From NCBI RefSeq assembly GCF_013393185.1, contig NZ_QJQX01000083.1:124001-188000 (forward strand): 64,000 nt of DNA, read 5' to 3'. How positions within the stretch are numbered: the first letter of the stretch is position 1; every line of letters begins with the position of its first letter. This DNA is from Sphingobium lactosutens. GTDB taxonomy: Bacteria > Pseudomonadota > Alphaproteobacteria > Sphingomonadales > Sphingomonadaceae. The notes below the pieces were generated by a model that had not been told where the DNA came from, ran no database searches, and was given only the letters and a program-made list of their open reading frames with translations. Below, in pieces: positions 1 to 8,205 of this stretch. The translations under genes were made by a program, and so were the position numbers.

Positions 1-986
1 TTCGTGCCAGCAACGACCTTCATCGTGCCGTCGAGCGCACCTTTGCTATAGTACCAGAGCCGGGCCGAGGCAGCGTCCACCACCACATGGCGCGTCCAGG
101 GGCCGGGAAGCAACCGCGCCCGTTCCAGATTGAGCGTCAGCAGCCGGGCATAGCGCTGTGGCCCCTCATTGAGGGCGGAGATGGTCATGGCGCCCGCGAC
201 ACCATCGGGCTTCAGCCCATGGTCGGCCTGAAACGCCTTCACTTTCGCAACCAGCGCCTTGTCATAGGGTCCGCCGTCGATCAGTCCCAGCCTCTGGCGG
301 AGCGCAGCAATTCCGGTACCCTTGCCGCCGGGACGCATCTTCACGCCTTCGGGCACGACGACGTCCGGTAGATCACCCCATTTTTGGAGGTAGCTGTCCC
401 TGGCATTGCGCAACTTCGTGTAGAGCGGACTCATCCAGCCGGCGCTCTGGACATAGTCGGTCAGCGACGGTGCCAGCGCGGCGGCGCGCAAAATGTCCGA
501 TGGATCAGCGTCGCGCGGTTCGATTTCCTTGTCGAGATAGCGGATCTTCACGCCCCTCGTGGGCCGGCGCATGTCGGCGACAAGGCTGGCGAAGCTGCGC
601 GACAGGGCAAGGTCGGCGCGCGCCAACGCCTTGGGCGTCGGAGCAGCATTCGTTTCCCCGATCAAGCGTCGAAGGTCATCCGGATCATAGTTGCGCGGCT
701 TGAGCCCATCAGCCTCGCTCTTGTCGATGAGGGCGAGCAACGCATCGGCCTGCGGCCCGACCCGCCCCTTTTCCACCCAGAGCGGCCAATAGCCGCGAGG
801 CGCGTAGAAATCCTTGTATTTCCCGCCCACCTGCGCACGGATTTCCGCGCCGATGCTCGACCTTTCGGCCTGTCCGGCATCAGGCTGCGCCAGCACCGTT
901 TGCGGCAATGTTGCGGCGATCAGCAGGCTGGTGAATAGCGTGAGGGCGCGGCGGACGTGCCGCGCCCGAAAGAGGGGATGGATCAG
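1..986 (-). CDS. L,D-transpeptidase with peptidoglycan-binding domain, C-terminus cut by window edge
   Basis: The reverse-strand reading frame is open to the window edge. It encodes an N-terminal hydrophobic export segment (LTLFTSLLIAAT), a long scaffold region, a peptidoglycan-binding-like stretch (KAFQADHGLKPDGVAG) and the beginning of a YkuD-type catalytic domain (HVVVDAASARLWYY). This order matches the YcbB/LdtD class, which makes 3-3 cross-links in peptidoglycan in the periplasm. The catalytic Cys lies beyond the window. The start is unresolved: no ATG, GTG or TTG lies close before the signal segment. The first plausible codon is a CTG at 984-986 overlapping the stop of the preceding lipoprotein gene, so translation may be coupled. 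The family call is fairly sure, the start is not. Confidence 0.75.
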   Translation of the reverse strand, partial: MIHPLFRARHVRRALTLFTSLLIAATLPQTVLAQPDAGQAERSSIGAEIRAQVGGKYKDFYAPRGYWPLWVEKGRVGPQADALLALIDKSEADGLKPRNYDPDDLRRLIGETNAAPTPKALARADLALSRSFASLVADMRRPTRGVKIRYLDKEIEPRDADPSDILRAAALAPSLTDYVQSAGWMSPLYTKLRNARDSYLQKWGDLPDVVVPEGVKMRPGGKGTGIAALRQRLGLIDGGPYDKALVAKVKAFQADHGLKPDGVAGAMTISALNEGPQRYARLLTLNLERARLLPGPWTRHVVVDAASARLWYYSKGALDGTMKVVAGT

Positions 987-1237
987 CCGCGTTCTCCCCG
1001 GCGGGGCGGCAGCGGGGGCGGCGGCGGCGGACAGGGCGGCCCCTGGATCGCATGATAAATGCCGTCGGCGGTATAATAGCCGTCGATGATGCCATCGCCG
1101 TCGCGATCGGCCGCGACGGTGCCGGCCACAGCGCCTGGGCCGACGGGCGGCGCACTCGTCACCGGAGCCTCATTCTTCGAGCAGGCGCTCAAGGCCATCA
1201 GCCCGGCCGCAGCCAAAGCCACATATCTGAATTGCAT
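983..1237 (-). CDS. Small lipoprotein with DxDGDG calcium-type loop
   Basis: This encodes 84 residues. The N-terminus is a signal peptide ending in a lipobox LSAC (Cys19), so the mature protein should be lipid-anchored. It is followed by a DRDGDGIIDG loop resembling EF-hand or thrombospondin type 3 calcium loops, and a proline-rich tail. A good ribosome site (GGGAGAG) sits about 5 bases before the ATG. The gene lies directly upstream of, and overlaps, the L,D-transpeptidase gene, which suggests one transcript and a cell-envelope role. I do not recognise a named family. Confidence 0.75.
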   Translation of the reverse strand: MQFRYVALAAAGLMALSACSKNEAPVTSAPPVGPGAVAGTVAADRDGDGIIDGYYTADGIYHAIQGPPCPPPPPPLPPRRGERG

Positions 1238-1394
1238 ATACTCTCCCTGGACGCAAAACGGCAGAACCGCCCGGCGCCGCCAGACCTCTCACCGCATCAA
1301 AGCGCGGCGGTAGGCCAACGTTTAACTTTGCGAAACGAATCCATTACTCGATCGAAATGACGGCCAATGGTGCATGAACAGCGCCCGACCGTTG

Positions 1395-2270
1395 TCAGTT
1401 CACCCAGTCGGCCGATGCGATCCCCTGCGCGTAAAGCAGCACCGACAGGTCCCCATGAACGATCTCGGCAGCGGCCGCCGCGCGGGTCTTGGGCTTGGCG
1501 TGATAGGCGACGCCCAGCCCTGCCCCCTCGATCATGGGGATGTCGTTGGCGCCGTCGCCGACCGCCAGCGTCAGCGCGCGGTCGATGCCGCCTGCAATCG
1601 CCGCTTCCAGTTCCGCCCGCTTGCGCGCGGCGTCGACGATCGGGGTGGTCACGGTGCCCAGCATTGTGCCGTCGGAGATTTCCAATACATTGGCGACATT
1701 CGCGTCGAAGCCAATTTCCTCCGCCACCGGCCCTGTGAAGCGGGTGAAGCCGCCCGATACCAGCAGCGTCGTAGCGCCGCGCGCCTTCATGGTGCGGACC
1801 AGCGCCTTCGCGCCACCCATGATGACCACGCGCTCTTCGCGGCACTGGTCGATGGCGCTGTCGGCCAGCCCCTTGAGCAGCGCAACGCGCTCATGCAGCG
1901 CGCCCGCGAAGTCGAGTTCGCCGCGCATCGCGCGTTCGGTGATCTCCGCGATCTGCGGCTTGATCCCGGCATAGTCGGCCAGTTCGTCAATGCACTCGAC
2001 AGTGATCATGGTCGAATCCATGTCGGCGATCAGCAGCTTCTTTTCGCGCCCTTCGAGCGGCTGGACGATCACGTCCAGCTTGTCGCCCACATCGGTCAGC
2101 GCCGCGCGGGCGGCGACCGGGTCGACGTCAAAGAAGATATCGGCAGCCTTGTCCACGTCGAGCCAGGCGGCTTCGCCCGGCTGGCAGCCGGCGTTGCGGA
2201 GCCGTTCGACGGCGTCGTCAATATCCCCCTGCCCCATCGAGCCACTTGCCACTAAGGTCGCGACGAACAT
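1395..2270 (-). CDS. serB: Phosphoserine phosphatase SerB
   Basis: This is a 291-residue HAD-superfamily enzyme that hydrolyses phosphoserine in the last step of serine synthesis. HAD motif I is DMDST (Asp83 and Asp85). A later [10 protein letters not shown] motif gives the magnesium-binding acidic residues, and the SGGFT motif supplies the conserved Ser. The N-terminal 75 residues form the usual SerB extension. The start MFVATLVA is fixed by a strong AGGAG site six bases upstream. The start codon overlaps that of the divergent miaA gene by two bases (CATG), so the serB ribosome site lies inside miaA codons. Confidence 0.95.
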   Translation of the reverse strand: MFVATLVASGSMGQGDIDDAVERLRNAGCQPGEAAWLDVDKAADIFFDVDPVAARAALTDVGDKLDVIVQPLEGREKKLLIADMDSTMITVECIDELADYAGIKPQIAEITERAMRGELDFAGALHERVALLKGLADSAIDQCREERVVIMGGAKALVRTMKARGATTLLVSGGFTRFTGPVAEEIGFDANVANVLEISDGTMLGTVTTPIVDAARKRAELEAAIAGGIDRALTLAVGDGANDIPMIEGAGLGVAYHAKPKTRAAAAAEIVHGDLSVLLYAQGIASADWVN

Positions 2271-3213
2271 GAACACTCCTGAAACCGATCCGGGCGAATC
2301 CCGCCCCCGCGTCGCGCTTATTGCCGGGCCAACCGCCAGCGGCAAGAGCGCGCTCGCCATTGCGCTCGCCAAAGCAGCCGACGGCATCGTCATCAACGCC
2401 GACGCCAGCCAGGTCTACGCCGACCTTGCCATATTGTCGGCTCGCCCCTCCGCCGAGGAAATGGGCGACGTGCCCCATCGTCTGTTCGGCCATATCGACG
2501 GCGCGGAAGCCTGCACCGCGCCACGCTGGGCGGCCGAGGCCAAGGCGGAGATCGACGCTGCCCATAAAGCCGGCAAGCTGCCCGTGCTGGTCGGCGGAAC
2601 CGGCCTCTATATCCGCACCCTGCTCGACGGGATCGCGCCGGTGCCGGAGATCGATCCCGCCATTCGCGCCTCAGTGCGCGCCATGCCGGTGGCTGACGCG
2701 CATGAAGCATTGGGCCGCGAAGACCCTGAAGCCGCCGCCCGGCTCGCCCCGGCCGACACGACCCGCGTGGCTCGCGCGCTGGAGGTAGTGCGCTCCACCG
2801 GCAAACCGTTGAAGCAGTGGCAGCAGCACAAGGCCGGCGGGATTGGCGACCGCATCGCCCTGTCGCCGATGATCCTGCTGCCGCCGCGCGACTGGCTGAT
2901 CGACCGGTGCGACCGGCGTTTCGCGATGATGATGGAGGGCGGCGCGATCGAGGAGGTCGAGATGCTGCTGACCCGCGACCTCAACCCCGACCTGCCGGTT
3001 ATGCGGGCGATCGGCGTGCCCGAGATCGCGGCCTTCATCAAAGGCGACAGCGATCTGGACAATGTCATCGCGAAAGGCAGCCTTGCCACCCGCCAATATG
3101 CCAAGCGCCAATATACCTGGTTCTCCAATCAACCGCCCGACAGCTGGCCGCGCGAACGGAGAGAGATTGATGACAAAATAGCCAGTGAATTAGCAACTAA
3201 ATTACAACAATAG
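2269..3213 (+). CDS. miaA: tRNA dimethylallyltransferase MiaA
   Basis: The product has 314 residues and transfers a dimethylallyl group to A37 of tRNAs reading UNN codons. The P-loop GPTASGKS is at residues 20-27. Family motifs [14 protein letters not shown] and a C-terminal [10 protein letters not shown], typical of MiaA, are present. The length is normal for the family. The ATG at 2269 overlaps the serB start on the other strand. A weak AAGG lies about ten bases upstream, inside the serB coding region. The gene ends about 100 bases before ilvB, with room for a separate ilvB promoter. Confidence 0.95.
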   Translation: MNTPETDPGESRPRVALIAGPTASGKSALAIALAKAADGIVINADASQVYADLAILSARPSAEEMGDVPHRLFGHIDGAEACTAPRWAAEAKAEIDAAHKAGKLPVLVGGTGLYIRTLLDGIAPVPEIDPAIRASVRAMPVADAHEALGREDPEAAARLAPADTTRVARALEVVRSTGKPLKQWQQHKAGGIGDRIALSPMILLPPRDWLIDRCDRRFAMMMEGGAIEEVEMLLTRDLNPDLPVMRAIGVPEIAAFIKGDSDLDNVIAKGSLATRQYAKRQYTWFSNQPPDSWPRERREIDDKIASELATKLQQ

Positions 3214-3216
3214 TGC

Positions 3217-3245
3217 TTGACCTGTCATTTTCTGTCCACTAGAGG
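3217..3245 (+). promoter_or_regulatory. Possible sigma70-type promoter for ilvB
   Basis: TTGACC at 3217-3222 is followed after 17 bases by TAGAGG at 3240-3245. The -35 is good and the -10 is weak. A 7-bp hairpin (GCGCCTT 3249-3255 with AAGGCGC 3263-3269) follows in the predicted leader. I see no Leu/Ile/Val-rich leader peptide here. This is inference from the sequence only. Confidence 0.35.
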
Positions 3246-3313
3246 CAGGCGCCTTGCCATCAAAGGCGCGGGGGCGCAAAGCACCCGACTTGCATCAACG
3301 GAGGAGTATCATC

Positions 3314-5065
3314 GTGGCCGAAAAGAGCGGCGCGGACATATTGGTCGAATGCCTGGTCGATCTGGGCGTCGAAGTCGTGTTCGGCTATCCGGGCGGCGCA
3401 GTGCTGCCTATCTATGACGCGCTCTACAATCATCCCACGATCAAGCATGTGCTAGTCCGTCATGAGCAGGGCGCGACCCACATGGCGGAGGGCTATGCCC
3501 GGTCCACCGGAAAGCCCGGCGTCGTGCTCGTCACGTCCGGCCCCGGCGCGACCAATGCCGTCACCGGCATTACCGACGCGCTGATGGATTCGATCCCGAT
3601 GGTCGTCATCACCGGCCAGGTTCCCACGCAGCTGATCGGCACCGACGCCTTCCAGGAAGCGGACACGATCGGCATCACCCGCCACTGCACCAAGCATAAT
3701 TATCTGGTGAAGACGCCGGGCAAGCTGGCCGAAGTCATTCATGAAGCGTTCCATATCGCCACCACCGGCCGCCCCGGCCCGGTCGTCATCGACATTCCCA
3801 AGAATGTCCAGATCGCGACGGCGCCCTATGCGAAGCCGGAACTGAAGGTCCATGCCAGCTATCATCCGCAGACCAAGGCGGATGCAGCAGGAATCGACGC
3901 GGCGGTCGAGATGCTGGCCGCAGCCGAGCGCCCGATCCTCTACACCGGCGGCGGCGTCATCAACAGCGGCCCGCAGGCGACCGCACTGCTGCGCGAACTG
4001 GCAGCACTGACCGGTGCGCCCGTCACATCCACGCTGATGGGCCTGGGCGCCTTCCCCGCCTCGTCCGACCAGTGGATGGGCATGCTGGGCATGCACGGCA
4101 CCTATGAAGCCAACTGGGCGATGAACCAGGCGGACCTGATCCTGTGCGTCGGCGCCCGCTTCGACGACCGCGTTACCGGCCGGCTGGACGCCTTCGCGCC
4201 CAACAGCCGCAAGATCCACATCGATATCGATCGCAGCTCGATCAACAAGATCGTCGAAGTCGATGTCGCGGTGGTCGCCGACGTCGCCAGCGCGCTGGAC
4301 GACATCATCTCGCTATGGAAACAGCGGGGCCACCAAAAGGCCGACCTGACCGAATGGTGGGCGCGGATCGCCGGCTGGCGCGCGCGCAAAAGCCTGGACT
4401 ATGCCGAAAACGGTACGGAGATCATGCCGCAGCGCGCGATCGCCGATCTGTACAAGGCGTGCCAGGCGACCGGCAAGGATGTCATCATCACCACCGAAGT
4501 CGGCCAGCATCAGATGTGGGCGGCGCAGCATTTCGGGTTCGACGCGCCCAACAAGTGGCTGACCTCCGGGGGTCTGGGCACCATGGGCTATGGCTTCCCG
4601 GCGGCGATCGGCGCGCAGATGGGCAATCCCGGCAGCCTCGCCATCTGCATCGCCGGCGACGCATCGGTCCAGATGAACATTCAGGAACTGGGCACCGCGA
4701 CCCAGTATCGTCTGCCGGTGAAGCTGTTCATCCTCAACAACGAATATATGGGCATGGTCCGCCAGTGGCAGGAACTGACCTATGAAAGCCGCTATTCCAA
4801 CAGCTATTCGGACAGCCTTCCCGACTTCGTGAAGCTGGGCGAAGCCTATGGCTGGACCGGCATCCGTATCGAAGGGCCGCAGGAACTGGAGGCCGGCATC
4901 CGCCAGATGCTGGAAACGCCCGGTCCGGTGATCGTCGATTGCCGCGTAGCGAAGCTGTCCAACTGCTTCCCGATGATCCCGTCGGGCGCGGCCCATACCG
5001 AAATGCTGCTCGACCCCAGCCAGGTCGAAGGCGTCATGTCGGACGAGGCGAAGGCTCTGGTATGA
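3314..5065 (+). CDS. ilvB: Acetolactate synthase large (catalytic) subunit
   Basis: The product has 583 residues and is the ThDP- and FAD-dependent enzyme that condenses pyruvate to acetolactate (or with 2-ketobutyrate to acetohydroxybutyrate), opening valine, leucine and isoleucine synthesis. The catalytic Glu is Glu51 in HEQGATHMAEG. The ThDP-binding motif starts at GDA 448-450 and ends in ILNNEYMGM. I chose the GTG at 3314 because a GGAGGAG ribosome site precedes it; longer frames start in leader sequence. It is the first gene of an ilvB / unknown / ilvN cluster. Confidence 0.95.
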   Translation: MAEKSGADILVECLVDLGVEVVFGYPGGAVLPIYDALYNHPTIKHVLVRHEQGATHMAEGYARSTGKPGVVLVTSGPGATNAVTGITDALMDSIPMVVITGQVPTQLIGTDAFQEADTIGITRHCTKHNYLVKTPGKLAEVIHEAFHIATTGRPGPVVIDIPKNVQIATAPYAKPELKVHASYHPQTKADAAGIDAAVEMLAAAERPILYTGGGVINSGPQATALLRELAALTGAPVTSTLMGLGAFPASSDQWMGMLGMHGTYEANWAMNQADLILCVGARFDDRVTGRLDAFAPNSRKIHIDIDRSSINKIVEVDVAVVADVASALDDIISLWKQRGHQKADLTEWWARIAGWRARKSLDYAENGTEIMPQRAIADLYKACQATGKDVIITTEVGQHQMWAAQHFGFDAPNKWLTSGGLGTMGYGFPAAIGAQMGNPGSLAICIAGDASVQMNIQELGTATQYRLPVKLFILNNEYMGMVRQWQELTYESRYSNSYSDSLPDFVKLGEAYGWTGIRIEGPQELEAGIRQMLETPGPVIVDCRVAKLSNCFPMIPSGAAHTEMLLDPSQVEGVMSDEAKALV

Positions 5066-5075
5066 GGGCGCTGAT

Positions 5076-5444
5076 GTGACACAGCATCTCAAGCTCCGCA
5101 TCCATGTCAACGAACCCTGGGATTTCGAACGGATTGCAGGGGTGGCGGAGCTGGGCGGTTGGACCATCGACCATGCCGACCCGGACAATGAAGAATGGGA
5201 AGTGCATCTGGACGAAGGGTTCGACTTTCACGAGCGGCATATCGGCACTTTGCTGGTCGGTCCGCGCTATGTGGGCGAGCATCTGTCACGGATGATGGAT
5301 GCGGTGGCGGGCTTTCCGGTCCGCATTGCCTATCGGCAGGACGGCAACTGGCAGTTCGCCTTCGCCGCGATGATTTCGCAGCGCCACGATAAACCGGAAG
5401 ATGACCGGGACGGGCGCGAAGACCAGGATAACGGGGCTATTTGA
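5076..5444 (+). CDS. Unknown 122-residue protein between ilvB and ilvN
   Basis: This is an acidic soluble protein of 122 residues with no signal peptide or membrane segment. The GTG at 5076 is ten bases after the ilvB stop. Its TGA shares one base with the ilvN ATG (TGATG), so translation is probably coupled. Visible features are an N-terminal beta-like stretch (LKLRIHV), many Trp and acidic residues (DFERIAGVAELGGW, EEWEVHLDEGFDF), and a charged tail (KPEDDRDGREDQD). I do not recognise a family. Its place between two subunits of one enzyme suggests a role in acetolactate synthase assembly or control, but this is inference. Confidence 0.8.
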   Translation: MTQHLKLRIHVNEPWDFERIAGVAELGGWTIDHADPDNEEWEVHLDEGFDFHERHIGTLLVGPRYVGEHLSRMMDAVAGFPVRIAYRQDGNWQFAFAAMISQRHDKPEDDRDGREDQDNGAI

Positions 5445-5959
5445 TGCATATCCAGGAAGAGTTGAGCCAGCGGCACGTCCTGTCGCTGACCGTTTCCAAC
5501 GAGGCCGGCATTTTGGCGCGCATCGCGGGCCTGTTCACCGCGCGCGGCTATAATATCGACAGCCTGACCGTGGCGGACATCACCGACGACCATGCGATCA
5601 GCCGCATCACCATCGTCACCGGCGGCCCGCCCAAGGTGATCGACCAGATCATCGCCCAGCTCGACCGGCTGGTGCCGGTGCACAAGGTGACGGACCTGAC
5701 CGAAAACGGCCCCTTCGTCGAGCGCGAGCTGGCGCTGGTGAAGGTCGCGGGCACGGGCGAGGACCGGATCGAGGCGCTGCGCCTGGCCGACGTGTTCCGC
5801 GCCAAGGTGGTCGACACCACGATCGGGAGCTTCATCTTCGAGATCACCGGCACGACGGAGAAAATCGACAATTTCGTCGGCTTGATGCGCCAGATCGGCC
5901 TGGTCGAGGTCGGCCGCACCGGCGTCGTCGGCCTGATCCGCGGCAAGGAGCCGAACTGA
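5444..5959 (+). CDS. ilvN: Acetolactate synthase small (regulatory) subunit
   Basis: The product has 171 residues, the usual size. The N-terminal ACT domain (LSLTVSNEAGILARIAGLFTARGYNIDSL, about residues 14-42) normally binds valine for feedback inhibition. The C-terminal domain (about residues 85-165) contacts the catalytic subunit. The start is the ATG at 5444, coupled to the preceding stop. Family knowledge: without this subunit IlvB activity and valine sensitivity drop. Confidence 0.94.
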   Translation: MHIQEELSQRHVLSLTVSNEAGILARIAGLFTARGYNIDSLTVADITDDHAISRITIVTGGPPKVIDQIIAQLDRLVPVHKVTDLTENGPFVERELALVKVAGTGEDRIEALRLADVFRAKVVDTTIGSFIFEITGTTEKIDNFVGLMRQIGLVEVGRTGVVGLIRGKEPN

Positions 5960-5968
5960 GCATTTAAC

Positions 5969-6062
5969 CCCTCTCCCGCCGGGAGAGGGAGGTCGAAAAG
6001 AGTCACTTGCCTCTTTTCGATACCGCAAAGCGGCGGGAGGGTGAGGGCAACAAGCCTCCCGC
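5969..6062. repeat. Cluster of three hairpins between ilvN and ilvC
   Basis: There are three inverted repeats in a row: CCCTCTCC 5969-5976 with GGAGAGGG 5982-5989; TCGAAAAGAG 5993-6002 with CTCTTTTCGA 6011-6020 (10 bp perfect, 8-base loop); GCGGGAGG 6033-6040 with CCTCCCGC 6055-6062. No T-run follows any of them. The composition resembles mosaic intergenic repeats common in sphingomonads. They could attenuate or stabilise mRNA between ilvN and ilvC. Confidence 0.7.
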
Positions 6063-6117
6063 ACAATTCTACCCCTCACCGCAAATCTAAGGCTCCGAAA
6101 GGCGCCAATCGGACTGA

Positions 6118-7152
<1,035 letters not shown>

Positions 7153-7227
7153 CGGCCACGTATCGGCCGTAACCCCGGCGCAGGCCGGGGTCCAGGGCGG
7201 CTGATGCTGAACGTTGAGCTAGGCCAG

Positions 7228-7298
7228 AACCGGAACGAACCGTTTCCGGTTACGGCTCTGGAACAATCGGGGGGCGCGGCATATTCTTGCCGCGCCCC
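7228..7298 (+). terminator. Hairpin pair after ilvC, upstream of yceI
   Basis: AACCGGAA 7228-7235 pairs with TTCCGGTT 7244-7251. A stronger stem then pairs GGGGCGCGGCA 7271-7281 with TGCCGCGCCCC 7288-7298, followed by TTGAGCGTTTTT. The second is a likely rho-independent terminator for ilvC, though its T-run is delayed. It ends only 27 bases before the yceI start, so it could equally be a yceI leader structure. Confidence 0.5.
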
Positions 7299-7325
7299 TT
7301 GAGCGTTTTTCGGAGTCTTTTTTTC

Positions 7326-7940
7326 ATGCGCAAATTCCTGATCCCCGCCGCCGCCCTGATCGCAATTGCCGGCGGCACCGTCGTCATCGCCCAGGGCACA
7401 GCGCCCGGCACCAAGGACGTCGCCAAGGTGACTGGCGGCACCTATCAGGTCGAACCGACCCACACCCAGATCGTCTTCGCCTACGACCATATGGGCTTCA
7501 CCAACAATATGGGCGTCATCGCCATGCCGACCGGCACGCTGACGCTGGACAAGGCGAACCTGTCCGCGTCGAAGGTATCGATCGACGTGCCTGTCGCCAA
7601 CCTGACCACCGGCATCCCCGCGCTCAACGAGCATCTTGCCAAGGCCGAATTCTTCGATGTAGCCAAATTCCCGAAGGCGACCTTCGTGTCAACCGGCGTA
7701 AAGCCCGACGGGGCGACTGGCGCAACCATCACCGGCAACCTGACCATCAAGGGCATCACCAAGCCGGTGACGCTGGACGCCGAATTCTATGGTGCGGGCG
7801 CCAATCCGATGAACAAGAAGGAAAATATCGGCTTCGTGGCGACCGGCACGATCAAGCGCAGCGATTTCGGCATGGGCATGGCCGTGCCGATCGTCGGCGA
7901 TGCCATCGAACTGAAGATCATCGCCGCCTTCCAGAAATAA
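7326..7940 (+). CDS. Periplasmic YceI family protein
   Basis: The product has 204 residues. The signal peptide is MRKFLIPAAALIAIAGGTVVIAQ-like and is followed by the lipocalin-like YceI fold: YQVEPTHTQIVFAYDHMGFTN at the start, GNLTIKGITKPVTLDAEFYG in the middle, and GFVATGTIKRSDFGM near the end. YceI proteins bind polyisoprenoid or similar amphiphiles in a beta-barrel and often respond to stress. I chose the ATG at 7326 because it begins the signal peptide; GGAG lies about ten bases upstream. It appears to be a single-gene unit ending in a strong terminator. Confidence 0.9.
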   Translation: MRKFLIPAAALIAIAGGTVVIAQGTAPGTKDVAKVTGGTYQVEPTHTQIVFAYDHMGFTNNMGVIAMPTGTLTLDKANLSASKVSIDVPVANLTTGIPALNEHLAKAEFFDVAKFPKATFVSTGVKPDGATGATITGNLTIKGITKPVTLDAEFYGAGANPMNKKENIGFVATGTIKRSDFGMGMAVPIVGDAIELKIIAAFQK

Positions 7941-7969
7941 GCGGCGGCGCGACATTTTCCGATAAAATG

Positions 7970-7999
7970 CGGGGCCGGCTTGCATGCCGGCCCCGTTTT
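7970..7999 (+). terminator. Rho-independent terminator of yceI
   Basis: CGGGGCCGGC 7970-7979 pairs perfectly with GCCGGCCCCG 7986-7995 around a TTGCAT loop, followed by TTTT. It ends 20 bases before the predicted leucine leader peptide. Confidence 0.85.
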
Positions 8000-8019
8000 G
8001 CGTTAAAAGCCCCTCCATC

Positions 8020-8067
8020 ATGCAGAGCCGCGCGCTTCTTACCCTGCTACGACTTACACGCCCTTAG
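8020..8067 (+). CDS. Predicted leucine leader peptide for leuA
   Basis: This short frame reads MQSRALLTLLRLTRP and stops with TAG. Five of its 15 residues are Leu, clustered at codons 6, 7, 9, 10 and 12, and one uses the codon CTA, rare in GC-rich genomes. It lies about 140 bases before leuA, between the yceI terminator and leuA. No clear ribosome site precedes it, so it may be leaderless, as known for some alphaproteobacterial leader peptides. Together with the nested pairings downstream this fits ribosome-mediated attenuation by charged leucyl-tRNA. It is a prediction, not proven. Confidence 0.65.
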   Translation: MQSRALLTLLRLTRP

Positions 8068-8182
8068 GCGTGGCTTTTGTGCTGCCTTCCGGCTAAGGGC
8101 AGCGTCGATCCGCCTAAGGGCATTCATCACAGTCAAGTCGTACCTCGGGAGCGCCCCCTTCGGAATCACAGGCGTGTCCCGA
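8048..8182 (+). promoter_or_regulatory. Predicted leuA attenuator leader RNA
   Basis: Several pairings compete. TACGACTT 8048-8055, lying in the Leu codons, is complementary to AAGTCGTA 8135-8142. GCCCTTAGGC 8060-8069, at the leader stop, is complementary to GCCTAAGGGC 8112-8121, partly to CTAAGGGC 8093-8100, and can fold on itself. GCTGCC 8081-8086 pairs with GGCAGC near 8098-8103. A last stem joins TCGGGA near 8145-8150 to TCCCGA near 8177-8182. No T-run follows the last stem, so control could act on termination of another kind or on translation of leuA. Confidence 0.55.
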
Positions 8183-8205
8183 CCGTGAAGAAGTAGTTTG
8201 ATCCC

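Noticed and set aside
3214-3313. Leader peptide attenuator before ilvB
   Set aside because: A hairpin is present but no short frame rich in Leu, Ile or Val was found.
7228-7256. EcfG promoter upstream of yceI
   Set aside because: GGAAC is present but no CGTT or GGTT lies 16-17 bases after it.
7967-8188. 73-codon frame overlapping the leuA leader
   Set aside because: It begins in the yceI terminator and shares no homology; the Leu-rich short frame explains the region better.
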